DNA of 64,000 nt from Vibrio splendidus (lineage in GTDB: Bacteria; Pseudomonadota; Gammaproteobacteria; Enterobacterales; Vibrionaceae). The number at the start of each line of letters is the position of its first letter. Position 1 is the first letter of the stretch. The stretch spans positions 1,922,001 through 1,986,000 of the forward strand of contig NZ_CP031055.1 of NCBI RefSeq assembly GCF_003345295.1. Reading direction: 5' to 3'. A program made the position numbers and the translations under genes. Below are positions 34,647 to 43,689 of this stretch, piece by piece. Below the pieces are notes generated by a model that was given only the letters and a program-made list of their open reading frames with translations, had not been told where the DNA came from and searched no databases.

Positions 34647-35576
34647 ATGAAACTAAATAATAGCCCTGTAACTCAACATCAATTTAACGATCACACCTTT
34701 TTCTTAAAGCGTGACGATCAGCTGCACTCCCACTTTTGCGGCAATAAAGCCCGCAAATTCATGAAGCTGCTGGAAGACGATCACCCAGAAACTACAACAT
34801 TGATCAGCTATGGTTCTGCGCAGGCTAACTCTCTGTTCTCACTCGCGGCACTGGCAAAGATCAAAGGTTGGACGCTTGAGTTCTACGTCGACCACCTTCC
34901 CCAGTGGCTACTAGAACGCCCAATAGGTAATTACCGTGGTGCAGTAGACCTTGGTGCGAAGGTAATTTCAGTCAAAGAGACAGGCTCTGAGCTTCATCCA
35001 CAGGAGTATATTGAGCAAATAAGACAGCCAGATTCTCAGTGCATTGTATTGCCTGAAGGTGGACGCTCTCAGCTTTCTGAATACGGCGTGAAGCAACTGG
35101 CGATGGAAATACTTAGCTGGACGCGTTTCGAAAACAAGCACGATTTTGTAGTTGCACTGCCCGCAGGTACAGGTAGCACATCGCTGTATCTGCATAAGCA
35201 CTTAAAGTTACACAACATCCCAGTACTCACCTGCGCTTGTGTTGGCGGCAGTGACTACCTCACACAACAATTTAATGAGCTTGGTGAGTCCGATCATCCA
35301 CAAATACTACCGCTCAAAACCAAGCACCACTTTGGTAAGCTGTATCAACAGGACTATCAAACCTGGTTGGATCTACAAGAACAAACGGATATTGAATTCG
35401 ACCTGCTCTACGACCCATTGATGTGGCAATGTTTAGAACGATGGCAAGATAACAACCCAACCAAAACCATTATCTATATCCATCAAGGTGGCATCTTGGG
35501 CAATGAGTCGATGTTGCCGCGCTATCAGCGAAAATATCCGGAGATGAGCATTAGCAAAACCAACGCATCTTGGTAG
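34647..35576 (+). CDS. PLP-dependent ACC deaminase / D-cysteine desulfhydrase-family enzyme
   Basis: 309 aa, fold-type II PLP enzyme. The PLP lysine is in HFCGNKARKFMKLLED near residue 34. SYGSAQANSLFSLAALAKIKG and the phosphate loop PAGTGSTSLYLHKHL fit the family, which includes ACC deaminase and D-cysteine desulfhydrase. It could act on D-cysteine or related D-amino acids, but the substrate cannot be read directly. No recognisable pathway neighbours. The start ATG is close behind a terminator hairpin. Confidence 0.85.
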   Translation: MKLNNSPVTQHQFNDHTFFLKRDDQLHSHFCGNKARKFMKLLEDDHPETTTLISYGSAQANSLFSLAALAKIKGWTLEFYVDHLPQWLLERPIGNYRGAVDLGAKVISVKETGSELHPQEYIEQIRQPDSQCIVLPEGGRSQLSEYGVKQLAMEILSWTRFENKHDFVVALPAGTGSTSLYLHKHLKLHNIPVLTCACVGGSDYLTQQFNELGESDHPQILPLKTKHHFGKLYQQDYQTWLDLQEQTDIEFDLLYDPLMWQCLERWQDNNPTKTIIYIHQGGILGNESMLPRYQRKYPEMSISKTNASW

Positions 35577-35793
35577 TTGTTTTCCTTTATTCCCCCAGTT
35601 TAGCTATTCAAGTTTTGGTAAGCTGAGAACATCACAAAACAGCCATCGCACTCCCTCTCGATGGCTATTCATCAGCAATAGCCACCTGCTCTCCCTGCCA
35701 TACATTTCAAGTTAGAAACAGAAATCTGGCGAGAATCATCGCGTTATCTATACTTTCGATAGGAACATCAATTGTCATCGAAAGGAATCACGC

Positions 35794-36531
35794 ATGCGAA
35801 CAATCACTACGCTCGGCCTGTTTTCAGTTTTACTGCCCTTCTCTGCGATTTCAGGAGAAAACATCACTTACCAAGTCGATGGTATGGATTACGAAGGCTA
35901 TTGGAGTGAGGCCAGTGACCAAGCGCCTTTGGTGCTGCTAATTCACGATTGGGATGGCTTAACTGATTACGAAAAGAAACGTTCTGAGATGCTCAACGAA
36001 CTCGGTTACAACGTGTTCGCCATCGACCTATTTGGTAAAGGCATTCGCCCGACCGAAGTAAAAGACAAAAAACAACACACAGGCGAGTTGTATAAAGACA
36101 GAGAAAAAATGCGTGCACTACTTAATGCGGGAGCGATGGAAGCGAAAAGGCTTGGTGGTAACTTAGATAACAACGTGATGATGGGTTACTGTTTTGGTGG
36201 CGCAGCCGTTTTAGAAGCCGCTCGTGCGGGCATCCCATCGAAAGCTTATGTCACCTTCCATGGTGGTTTATCGACACCAAAAGGACAAGACTACTCTCAG
36301 ACTAAAGCTCCGGTTGTCGTATTCCATGGCACAGCAGATTCTATGATTACAATGGAAGATTTTGGCAGCCTTGCCGCTCAACTGGAAACAACCAAGGTTC
36401 CGCATGAGATGATCACTTATAGTGGAGCGCCACATGCCTTTACCGTGTTCGGCTCAAACAACTACCAACAAGAAGCTGACCAAAAATCATGGGATAGATT
36501 TACCCATGTGCTAGAAACCACCACCAGATAA
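35794..36531 (+). CDS. Dienelactone-hydrolase-family alpha/beta hydrolase, exported
   Basis: 245 aa with an N-terminal signal peptide (MRTITTLGLFSVLLPFSAIS-G). Catalytic triad residues of the DLH type are visible: Cys in MMGYCFGGAAVLEAAR near residue 132, Asp in FHGTADSMI near residue 183 and His in GAPHAFTVFG. The oxyanion region LLIHDWDGLTDYEK is present. It is likely a periplasmic hydrolase; the dienelactone substrate is a family name only. The start follows GAAAGGAATC. A weak hairpin lies downstream, before the convergent dadA-like gene. Confidence 0.87.
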   Translation: MRTITTLGLFSVLLPFSAISGENITYQVDGMDYEGYWSEASDQAPLVLLIHDWDGLTDYEKKRSEMLNELGYNVFAIDLFGKGIRPTEVKDKKQHTGELYKDREKMRALLNAGAMEAKRLGGNLDNNVMMGYCFGGAAVLEAARAGIPSKAYVTFHGGLSTPKGQDYSQTKAPVVVFHGTADSMITMEDFGSLAAQLETTKVPHEMITYSGAPHAFTVFGSNNYQQEADQKSWDRFTHVLETTTR

Positions 36532-36550
36532 TTTTCTCCTTCAGAACCCA

Positions 36551-36582
36551 TAACCCCATTCTACAGCTTAAGAATGGGGTTA
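36551..36582. terminator. Hairpin between convergent genes
   Basis: TAACCCCATTCT / AGAATGGGGTTA are perfect 12-base arms with an 8-base loop, without a long T-run on either side. It lies between two converging genes. Confidence 0.65.
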
Positions 36583-36607
36583 CTTTCACCATCATTACAT
36601 CATGTCG

Positions 36608-37861
36608 TTACAAATAACGATGAATACTCAAGTCATCAGTTTTGATATCACTACTTGAGCCGCTGACCACGCCTGCCAAGATCTTTCCTGATCCACACGC
36701 CATAGTCCAACCCAAGGTTCCGTGCCCCGTATTAGTAAACAAATTCTTGATTGGAGTTTTTCCGATAATAGGTGTGCCATCTGGCGTCATTGGTCTTAGT
36801 CCTGTCCAATACTCTGCCTTAGAAAAATCCCCGGCTTGAGGAAAGAGGTCTTTGATCACCATATCAATCGTGGCTTTACGTTTTTCAGGAATGAGATAAT
36901 CAAAACCAGCAAGCTCTGCCGTACCCGCAATGCGAATGCGGTCATCAAAACGAGTCATCGCCACTTTGTAGGTTTCATCCATCACGGTAGAGGTCGGTGA
37001 TTTATCAGCATTCACGATAGGCAATGTCAGCGAATACCCTTTGACTGGATAGACAGGAATAGACAGGTCTACTTGCTTCAACAGATCACGAGAATAACTG
37101 CCAGACGCGACTACGTAAGCGTCCGCTTTGAAGTCACCTTGAGTCGTGGTAATACTTTCAATGGTTTGATTCTGATGATTGAGCTTGACCACTTCAGTAT
37201 CAAACACGAACCTAACACCGAGTTGCTTGGCTTTCTCAGTTAAGGTTAAACAGAATTGATGGCAATCACCGGTTTCATCATCTGGTAAATACAGGCCACC
37301 TACGAGCTTATCTTTCACGTCTGATAAACCAGGTTCGATGGATAGGCACCGCTCAACATCAAACAACGAGTGCTCAATTCCACTTTCTTTAAGCAGCTTC
37401 ATATCTTGCTGAATGAAATCCAATTGCTTCTCGCTTCGAAACACTTGCAACGTCCCTTTCTGTCTGCCCTCATAAGCCAGTTCTTCACTGGTTCTCAGGT
37501 GAGTCAGACAATCACGACTGTAATTTGCGATTCTCAGCATGCGCGATTTATTCTGTCCGTATTTGGCTTCATTGCAGTTGGCGAGCATCTTAGACGCCCA
37601 AGAAACCAATTCAGGAGAAAGTGACGGTTTCACTTTTAATGGCGCATGTTCTTGGGTGAGCCACTTCATCGCTTTTAAAGGGATACCGGGGGCGGCCCAT
37701 GGGGAGGAGTAGCCGTAAGAGATTTGGCCAGCATTAGCAAAACTGGTTTCCTTACCACTGCTATCTTGACGATCGATAACCGTCACCGAGTGACCTTCTT
37801 TCGCCAGGTACCAAGCACTGGTCAACCCAATAACACCGCTGCCAATTACAATAACTTCCAT
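36608..37861 (-). CDS. dadA: D-amino acid dehydrogenase small subunit (DadA-like)
   Basis: 417 aa, FAD-dependent. The N-terminal Rossmann motif VIGSGVIGLTSAWYLAKEGHSVTVIDRQ, TSFANAGQISYGYSSPWAAPGIPLKAMKWL and the C-terminal GLRPMTPDGTPIIGKTPIKNLFTNTGHGTLGWTMACGSGK are DadA signatures. It oxidises D-amino acids (typically D-alanine) at the inner membrane. No alanine racemase is adjacent. A LysR gene lies upstream on the same strand, 225 bases away, and may or may not regulate it. Confidence 0.93.
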   Translation of the reverse strand: MEVIVIGSGVIGLTSAWYLAKEGHSVTVIDRQDSSGKETSFANAGQISYGYSSPWAAPGIPLKAMKWLTQEHAPLKVKPSLSPELVSWASKMLANCNEAKYGQNKSRMLRIANYSRDCLTHLRTSEELAYEGRQKGTLQVFRSEKQLDFIQQDMKLLKESGIEHSLFDVERCLSIEPGLSDVKDKLVGGLYLPDDETGDCHQFCLTLTEKAKQLGVRFVFDTEVVKLNHQNQTIESITTTQGDFKADAYVVASGSYSRDLLKQVDLSIPVYPVKGYSLTLPIVNADKSPTSTVMDETYKVAMTRFDDRIRIAGTAELAGFDYLIPEKRKATIDMVIKDLFPQAGDFSKAEYWTGLRPMTPDGTPIIGKTPIKNLFTNTGHGTLGWTMACGSGKILAGVVSGSSSDIKTDDLSIHRYL

Positions 37862-38086
37862 TCTCTTCCCCTAATACCTGACAAAGCTAAAACCTGTAGA
37901 ACACAGCTGTGAGTCTAAAACTCGTTTCGTTAATGCTTTGTAACTTATTCCGCATATGTTGACTTAACAATAGAGATAGCGTTGACAAAAACTCAATTCT
38001 ACTTAAAAACGAATTCGGCAGTTTGAAACTGTGATATTGGCGGTATTTGGGAACTTGGGAGGCGTCGCTAAATAAATCGATTAAGC

Positions 38087-39013
38087 CTAGATATTGTAAG
38101 CGTCATGACTCAAGAAAGTAGCATTTTCAAGTAAGAAATCTAACAAGGTTTCGGCCTGTAACGTAAGTGCGCGACCTTTCAAAGATTGAACCTTAACCGT
38201 CGCCTTCGATAGCATCTCCAACTCGGTCGCAACCACTTCGATCTGCCCTGACTTTATCTCATCGATCACGGTGAGTTTGGGCATAAAGGTTACGCCCAGC
38301 CCTGCTGAAACAAAGTTAGTCAGTGCGGTTACCGAATTGGTTTGAAGCTTTGGCTGCAAGGTAAGATGGGAAATTTGTTCGGCCTGCTTTACCAGCCTCC
38401 CCATGCCGGTCGAATTATCGATTAAGGCGAGAGAAGCGTCTTGAATATCTTGCATTACCACAGGCGATTTTTTCATCGTAAGGAAATGCCCTTTCGGAGC
38501 AATCAATTCGAGCGGATGGCTACGTTCAACGTGTGAGTGTAGTTTGGGGTGCGGTGCAGAAGCATAGGTAATCGCGAAATCGATCTGTTGATCTTCCAAC
38601 ATTTTTACGGCGTCCAATGCACCCGCAATCTCAATAGAAAGATTGATATCAGGATAACGAGTCATGAAGGTTTGCATCGGCTTTGACACCAAGTTGGTAA
38701 TAAACCCTTCACCGATGGCAATGCTGACATTGCCTCCTTTGAGGTTTTTAAGCTTGGTTAGTCGAGCAAGCACTGCGGCCTCTCCACGAACAATGGAACG
38801 GTAGTAATTCAGCAGTTCATTACCCGCTTCAGTTAACAGTGATTGGCGGTTGTTGCGCTCCCATACTTTCATTTCCGCTTGCGCTTCTAACTGTGTCAGC
38901 ATCCGACTCATTGCCGCAGGGTCAACGTTCATCATCTTAGATGCCTTACGCAATGACCCATACTTGGATAACGCGTTTAAATACTCAAGAGCACGGATAT
39001 TAAAGTGGTGCAT
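38087..39013 (-). CDS. LysR-family transcriptional regulator
   Basis: 308 aa. Helix-turn-helix YLNALSKYGSLRKASKMMNVDPAAMSRMLTQLEAQAEMKVWERN, then a LysR effector domain. The start follows an AAGGAAG ribosome-binding site. It lies upstream of dadA in the same orientation, so control of dadA is possible but unproved. I do not recognise a specific subfamily. Confidence 0.9.
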   Translation of the reverse strand: MHHFNIRALEYLNALSKYGSLRKASKMMNVDPAAMSRMLTQLEAQAEMKVWERNNRQSLLTEAGNELLNYYRSIVRGEAAVLARLTKLKNLKGGNVSIAIGEGFITNLVSKPMQTFMTRYPDINLSIEIAGALDAVKMLEDQQIDFAITYASAPHPKLHSHVERSHPLELIAPKGHFLTMKKSPVVMQDIQDASLALIDNSTGMGRLVKQAEQISHLTLQPKLQTNSVTALTNFVSAGLGVTFMPKLTVIDEIKSGQIEVVATELEMLSKATVKVQSLKGRALTLQAETLLDFLLENATFLSHDAYNI

Positions 39014-39226
39014 TCAACTTCCTTGTGATTAAACTGACACTGATTCAAGCGTCTCATAAAGTTGCTACGAACATGTATCCCAATTTATCAAGATCGTGTC
39101 TGCACTTACTAACTTGTGCACCGAGTCACTTCAAGCCTGCACATCAACCGTTGTACCGTTTGTTCTAGACACAGCACTAATTTTATCAAACTGATTTCAA
39201 GATACCCGGTATTGTCAGCAAACCGT

Positions 39227-40204
39227 TTAAGCACTGAGTACTAGGTTCGGTCGAATCAAGTCATAGACGCAAGCAAGTTCTCTGCTGAATTCAAACTGTT
39301 TGTTGATAATGCCGCCAGCCATATGAGAGTGCCCACCGCCAAAACCAATCCCTTTTTCATTAAGAGCTCTTCTAACTATCTTCGCGACATTGTTTTTTGA
39401 ACACTCTGAACGGAGAGAGATAAAGGTTTTCTCTCTATTTCTAGCCGTGAGGACGACAATATCGAGCTCATCAACGCTCAGCAGGAAATCTCCTAATACG
39501 CCAAGCATATTTTTAGGGCACCCCTCAGGAAGTACAGCAAATGCTGCATTTTTTTCACGACGTAAGCTATCGAGCATTGAATAGAAAAGTTTTAATTCGT
39601 GAAACTCTACTTGATTACGACAAATTTTGTTAACCATATCATTGTTGGCCTTAGCCTGAAGATACAACAGTGCTTTTAGATCAGCAGTTCCTACCCCTCG
39701 GGTAAAATTTGCGGTATCAAAGCTCAAACCAACCAGTAGTGCTGTTGCGATATTCTGTGGCATCGGCAAAGAAAAATAGCGGTAATATTCAACCATAATG
39801 GTTGCAGTTGAACCGTAGTTTGAGCGTATATCGGAATACCATACAAAATCAGGCGCTTTCACTTGATGGTGATCTATCACTCCCACTTCTATCCCAGGAA
39901 AGTCGATAACATTTTTCTCACCAATACAACCATCAACAACAATAATCTTATCATCCGGTTGCAATTTTAAATCTTTTGGCTCGTAGATTGGGATATCTAT
40001 CCAATCGATTAAGTTTCTGAGTGACACTCTATCGATGTAACCATGAAACGTAATAAACGGGCACAACCCTTTCTTTTTTAATAAATATGCCAGAGCGTAT
40101 GCGGAAGAGATCGCATCATGGTCAGGGAAGTCATGAGCTTGGATAATGATTCTCTTATCACCCTTAAGCCGCTCTAGAAAGCTTTCGAACTTTAAATTTG
40201 CCAT
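39227..40204 (-). CDS. DHH/DHHA1-family phosphoesterase (NrnA-like)
   Basis: 325 aa. DHH-domain motifs are AHDFPDHDAISSAYALAYLL (residues about 23-42), VVDGCIG, VIDHHQVKAPDF (the DHH motif) and STATIMVEYYR. The C-terminal DHHA1 domain has ARNREKTFISLRSE and GFGGGHSHMAGG. The family contains nanoRNases and oligonucleotide or cyclic dinucleotide phosphodiesterases. It lies downstream of the exported-protein cluster on the same strand, but a perfect hairpin in the 58-base gap suggests a separate unit. The substrate is inferred only from the family. Confidence 0.87.
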   Translation of the reverse strand: MANLKFESFLERLKGDKRIIIQAHDFPDHDAISSAYALAYLLKKKGLCPFITFHGYIDRVSLRNLIDWIDIPIYEPKDLKLQPDDKIIVVDGCIGEKNVIDFPGIEVGVIDHHQVKAPDFVWYSDIRSNYGSTATIMVEYYRYFSLPMPQNIATALLVGLSFDTANFTRGVGTADLKALLYLQAKANNDMVNKICRNQVEFHELKLFYSMLDSLRREKNAAFAVLPEGCPKNMLGVLGDFLLSVDELDIVVLTARNREKTFISLRSECSKNNVAKIVRRALNEKGIGFGGGHSHMAGGIINKQFEFSRELACVYDLIRPNLVLSA

Positions 40205-40222
40205 AATCCAACTGCTAATAAG

Positions 40223-40248
40223 GTTCTAGCTTCGTAAAAAGCTAGAAC
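40223..40248 (-). terminator. Perfect hairpin between the 268-aa protein gene and the DHH gene
   Basis: GTTCTAGCTT / AAGCTAGAAC 10-base arms with a 6-base loop. On the minus strand the following bases are only weakly T-rich, so it may be a partial terminator. Confidence 0.55.
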
Positions 40249-40262
40249 TGATGTGTTAATGA

Positions 40263-41069
40263 TTAACTCTTATGAATTAAACGATATTCAGTGTTAGACA
40301 AAATAGCTTCTTCTAGAGCCCCTACACCTAACGTACTGTAACCATAGAAATTAGGCTTCGCATTCAAGCGTAAAGACTGTACGCTCTTTACGACATGTTC
40401 ATCCATAGTCAGCGAGTCAACAACTTCAGAAAGCAATTTCCTATTGTTTTTTGTCAAAGGTGTAATGAATTCACTAGCGCCACTGATTGAAGAATATAAG
40501 TAGCCAAACTCACCGCCATTATTTTCTTCAATGTAATAATTGCCGGTTCTAGCGAACGACGCTCGAATTTCATTGACACTTTCAATGGCATTAAAAGGTT
40601 GGTTGAAAAACTCCGAACCACCTGCATGTTCTAATGTTTCAGGTGTAAAGCCTTCATCTGGAAATACAAGATAAGCAACAATTGCATTATCTCTAGTAAT
40701 AGATGAAAGAATAAAGTTATCGTCTTTGTAGTACTTTATAACGTCATCGCCAGTTGAACGCTTGATATAAACGGGGGCACCAAATGTCTGATCTAATACT
40801 TCAGCTGATGAGCGGATGTACACTTTTTCAAGCTTTTTGTGTGACGGAATATCAGTCATTTGTGAAAGACCAAAATCAACCATCTTTTCGATTGCATCAA
40901 AACTATCGTTAAACCCACCCAAAGCAATTGAAACTACAGACAACAAACCAATAGTGCGCGCCAAGTTCCCTTTACTTTGAGCCTCTAACAACGACTCTTG
41001 GTTATCTTGGAGCTCTTTGAGCTCATCTTGAATTTCTTTTGGAACGTCTTTTTTTTGTTCTTCAGACAT
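40263..41069 (-). CDS. Unknown single-pass membrane protein of the LPP20/MltC cluster
   Basis: 268 aa. The N-terminus (about 1-35) is acidic and predicted coiled-coil (SEEQKKDVPKEIQDELKELQDNQESLLEAQ). One hydrophobic segment, LARTIGLLSVVSIALGG, follows, then a soluble domain of roughly 210 residues with mixed strands and helices. No catalytic motif is recognisable. It may belong to a domain family I recall only as ETEC_3214, and this is not firm. It starts two bases after the upstream small membrane gene, so the two are translationally linked. Confidence 0.75.
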   Translation of the reverse strand: MSEEQKKDVPKEIQDELKELQDNQESLLEAQSKGNLARTIGLLSVVSIALGGFNDSFDAIEKMVDFGLSQMTDIPSHKKLEKVYIRSSAEVLDQTFGAPVYIKRSTGDDVIKYYKDDNFILSSITRDNAIVAYLVFPDEGFTPETLEHAGGSEFFNQPFNAIESVNEIRASFARTGNYYIEENNGGEFGYLYSSISGASEFITPLTKNNRKLLSEVVDSLTMDEHVVKSVQSLRLNAKPNFYGYSTLGVGALEEAILSNTEYRLIHKS

Positions 41070-41071
41070 GA

Positions 41072-41242
41072 TCAGCCTTTAATCTCGTCAATTGTATCCA
41101 TCAATGCATCTTTACCGTCTTCAGCTCGTTCTTGCACTCGCTCAAAAGCCTCTGTATCCATTATATTTTTAATTTCATCGCTGTAATTAAGACCTAGGTA
41201 AATACCAATGACGATGAAAAATAAAGCAAAAATCTTAAACAT
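41072..41242 (-). CDS. Small single-pass membrane protein
   Basis: 56 aa from the ATG at 41240-41242. An N-terminal hydrophobic segment (MFKIFALFFIVIGIYLGLNY) is followed by a charged helix (SDEIKNIMDTEAFERVQERAEDGKDALMDTIDEIKG). The longer reading adds 13 residues with no better ribosome-binding site. Unknown function. Its close spacing to the 268-aa protein suggests they form a complex. Confidence 0.7.
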   Translation of the reverse strand: MFKIFALFFIVIGIYLGLNYSDEIKNIMDTEAFERVQERAEDGKDALMDTIDEIKG

Positions 41243-41306
41243 TGTTACTCTCAACAACTCTAAAAAGGGATTAAAGCACACGCCTTACATGTGCTTGCTA
41301 CAAGTC

Positions 41307-42773
41307 TTATTTGTATAGCGCGATACGGCTGTTCACTTTCTTCAAATAATTTTTTGTTTCATCGTATGGCAACTTCGCGACCAATTGGTTGTACACTTCT
41401 TCAGGAGTCATCTTATTGATCACTTTAGATGCTTTACCAATGCTAGTTGAGCGGTCTTTGTTAAACGCTCGGGCAACATTTCCCGCACCGGTGTTGTAAG
41501 CCGCAATCATGCAATACAAACGACTTTGATCATTCTCGATCTTACGTAAATATTTACTATTTAGGATGTCTAAATAAGCAGTACCAGTTTCAACATTGAT
41601 GACGGGTTGATACAAATCTGAAGCCTTCATTGGCGCATCAATATTTCGAACTTGTTTATTTACATCATGCCCAGCGCTGGTCGGAACAACTTGCATAAGA
41701 CCAAATGCCGGAACGTGGGATTTAGCATCTGGGCGAAAAGCTGATTCAGAATGCATGATTGCCATAATCAATGCTGCATCTATTTCCCAGTTCTTGCTTT
41801 CTTTCTCTGCGAGAGGTGTATATTTGCTCGCACGAGATTTCAAGCTATTCTCAGGAAGCTTCACTTTATAGCTGACCACCTTCTTAGACTGACTAGGAAC
41901 AGATACTATGTCGGAAGTTGGTTTTGGCTTCACAACTTGAGTTTTAGGTGTAACCTTCACCAGTTTTTCAGCTACTTTCGGAGCTTCTTGTACTGGCGTT
42001 GACTCTACCTTTTCAACTTCTTTTGCTTTTTCAGCTACTAACGTCTCTGATTGACCAACCGCGATGCCATGTTTGGCTCGCATTTCGTTGTAGAGCTTAG
42101 TCTGAGCAGCAATACGCTCTTGTGCTTTAGTAAGCAGTGCTAGTTTCTTATTGTGAGCTCGCTGGTAGATGAACGCGTCAGGAATTCCGGTATCAGATTG
42201 AATCAATCGCTCCGCTTGAACATCAAGTTCATTCATTTGACTCTGCGTTTGTTCAATAACAAAGTTCTTTTCTTGTTGCTCTTTATCTAAAGAATACAAA
42301 ACCGCATGGTCTTCCGCTTTCAGATTGGCTAGATCAACCGTTTTCCCCTCAACTTCAACAGGGATTTTTCTTACAAGCGCTTCTATCTCTTCAGGGCTAC
42401 TGTCTTCATCAACTAAAACAGAAACCGTAGCGGTATTACTTTCATAATCCACTGCAGTCTTTACTTGGTCGTTTTGTGAATAATCGACCTGCTTTGTTTG
42501 AGAAGATACCTCTCCTTCACCCCAAGTTTTTATAAGGTCTGTACGGCGCTCATCAAGTTTATTGGTATATTCGTCACGCCATTGTTCATACTCATCCAAG
42601 TATGCATTTACATACGTATGAAATTCTTTAAGTTTTTCTTCTTGGGATTGGCTCGCTTTTACAACCGCATTATTAAGTTGTTGCTTTTGGCTATCTGACA
42701 CTGCGTGTGTTGGAAAGCTAACAGCTGCTGATATTGCAATAGCCAGCCCTGTCGTGGTGATCGTTTTATACAT
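41307..42773 (-). CDS. MltC-like membrane-associated lytic transglycosylase, exported
   Basis: 488 aa with a signal peptide (to THA-V near residue 25). A Gln/Lys/Glu-rich N-terminal helical region and a DUF3393/MltC-N-like segment (about 60-180) precede a proline-rich linker (about 255-300) and a C-terminal SLT domain. The catalytic Glu343 is in IMHSESAFRPDAKSHVPAFGLMQVVPTSAGHD, and MIAAYNTGAGNVARAF is conserved. No lipobox, unlike MltC proper. It cleaves peptidoglycan. Its place among exported lipoproteins suggests it opens the wall for an envelope-spanning assembly. Confidence 0.88.
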   Translation of the reverse strand: MYKTITTTGLAIAISAAVSFPTHAVSDSQKQQLNNAVVKASQSQEEKLKEFHTYVNAYLDEYEQWRDEYTNKLDERRTDLIKTWGEGEVSSQTKQVDYSQNDQVKTAVDYESNTATVSVLVDEDSSPEEIEALVRKIPVEVEGKTVDLANLKAEDHAVLYSLDKEQQEKNFVIEQTQSQMNELDVQAERLIQSDTGIPDAFIYQRAHNKKLALLTKAQERIAAQTKLYNEMRAKHGIAVGQSETLVAEKAKEVEKVESTPVQEAPKVAEKLVKVTPKTQVVKPKPTSDIVSVPSQSKKVVSYKVKLPENSLKSRASKYTPLAEKESKNWEIDAALIMAIMHSESAFRPDAKSHVPAFGLMQVVPTSAGHDVNKQVRNIDAPMKASDLYQPVINVETGTAYLDILNSKYLRKIENDQSRLYCMIAAYNTGAGNVARAFNKDRSTSIGKASKVINKMTPEEVYNQLVAKLPYDETKNYLKKVNSRIALYK

Positions 42774-42799
42774 AACTAACTCCGAGAGTGTATAGAAAC

Positions 42800-42824
42800 A
42801 AAGGCCACTCTATAGGTGGCCTTT
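42800..42824 (-). terminator. Hairpin between the LPP20 lipoprotein gene and the transglycosylase gene
   Basis: AAGGCCAC (42801-42808) and GTGGCCTT (42816-42823), extended by an A-T pair, lie 29 bases past the lipoprotein stop on the minus strand, with a TTTGTTT run. It may attenuate expression of the downstream genes. Confidence 0.7.
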
Positions 42825-42852
42825 TTCACTTTAACTGATCGTCAAACAACGA

Positions 42853-43464
42853 TTATTTTTTCAAAGAATCGAATACGGCAGCAAGATCTGCGGCTGCCTT
42901 TTCGTCGTTGAATTGATTCCAAAGAGCAGAATCTTCACCACCTACTTCGTCGATAATTTTATTCATATTTGCATCATAAGCAGCTTGGTCCATACCAACT
43001 AATACATAAAGACCGCCTGCAGGACTTGCTTGGCTTACCAATATTCGGCTATTTGTAAGTCTTTTACTCACTACCGATTTAGTAATGTTTTCAAATGCCT
43101 CTTGAACATTCTCAGTTACTAGCGTTACGCCTTCCCCAGCAGATGTTGAGACAGCACCGTCGGTAGCAGATTGAAATAGGTTACTCACATCTGTTTCAAA
43201 TTCCGCGGCAAGGTTTACACGAGCATCATTCACAGCAATTTTGCGCATAACGCTCATACCTGCTGCGCTTTTCTTCGCATAACCTGTTGCACCAATCGCT
43301 ACGTCTGTAGGAACCACATCACAGATCCAACCAGGGGCTTCGACAGTCGGCGCATCTGGGAACGTGCATGACGCAAAATTTTGAGCTTGCTCTAGTGTAT
43401 TGTTGTTGCTTTGGCAGCCAACTAGAGCTGTAACTAGTGACGTTGCAATAATTAGTTTTTTCAT
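42853..43464 (-). CDS. LPP20-family lipoprotein
   Basis: 203 aa. Lipoprotein signal MKKLIIATSLVTALVGC with the lipidated Cys at 17. The mature protein starts with a Cys/Pro-containing CTFPDAPTVEAPGWICDVV segment and continues into GATGYAKKSAAGMSVMRKIAVNDARVNLAAEFETDVSNLFQSA, the A-x-x-DAR--LA pattern of LPP20 domains, also found in FlgP of Vibrio flagella. A C-terminal charged helix ends at SLKK. It is first after a 225-base gap from the FlgT-like gene, so it may be transcribed from its own promoter as well. Confidence 0.85.
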   Translation of the reverse strand: MKKLIIATSLVTALVGCQSNNNTLEQAQNFASCTFPDAPTVEAPGWICDVVPTDVAIGATGYAKKSAAGMSVMRKIAVNDARVNLAAEFETDVSNLFQSATDGAVSTSAGEGVTLVTENVQEAFENITKSVVSKRLTNSRILVSQASPAGGLYVLVGMDQAAYDANMNKIIDEVGGEDSALWNQFNDEKAAADLAAVFDSLKK

Positions 43465-43636
43465 ATATTAAAAGCTATCCATAACGTTTTTTGTGTATCA
43501 TTTTCAATTAGTAAATCTGCAAATGATCATTTGATATTTGATGCGTCAATCTTACCTGTAATGCATTTCTCTACTCTTTGTGACATTTCTGAATTAATCA
43601 CAACTCAGTAGAAACTATAAAAATCAGTTAACCTGT

Positions 43637-43667
43637 TATGTTTAATAAACAATGTTTTTTAAACATA
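43637..43667. promoter_or_regulatory. Inverted repeat in the gap before the LPP20 lipoprotein gene
   Basis: TATGTTTAA (43637-43645) and TTAAACATA (43659-43667) are perfect 9-base arms 13 bases apart, with further TGTTTA/TAAACA symmetry inside. It lies between the FlgT-like gene end (43690) and the lipoprotein start (43464). It may be an operator or a weak terminator; no T-run follows. Confidence 0.5.
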
Positions 43668-43689
43668 AAAAGTCCTATCAGACTAACGC

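Noticed and set aside
39227..40204. Manganese-dependent inorganic pyrophosphatase (PpaC)
   Set aside because: The C-terminal GFGGGHSHMAGG and overall layout fit DHHA1 phosphoesterases, not the DHHA2 domain of PpaC.
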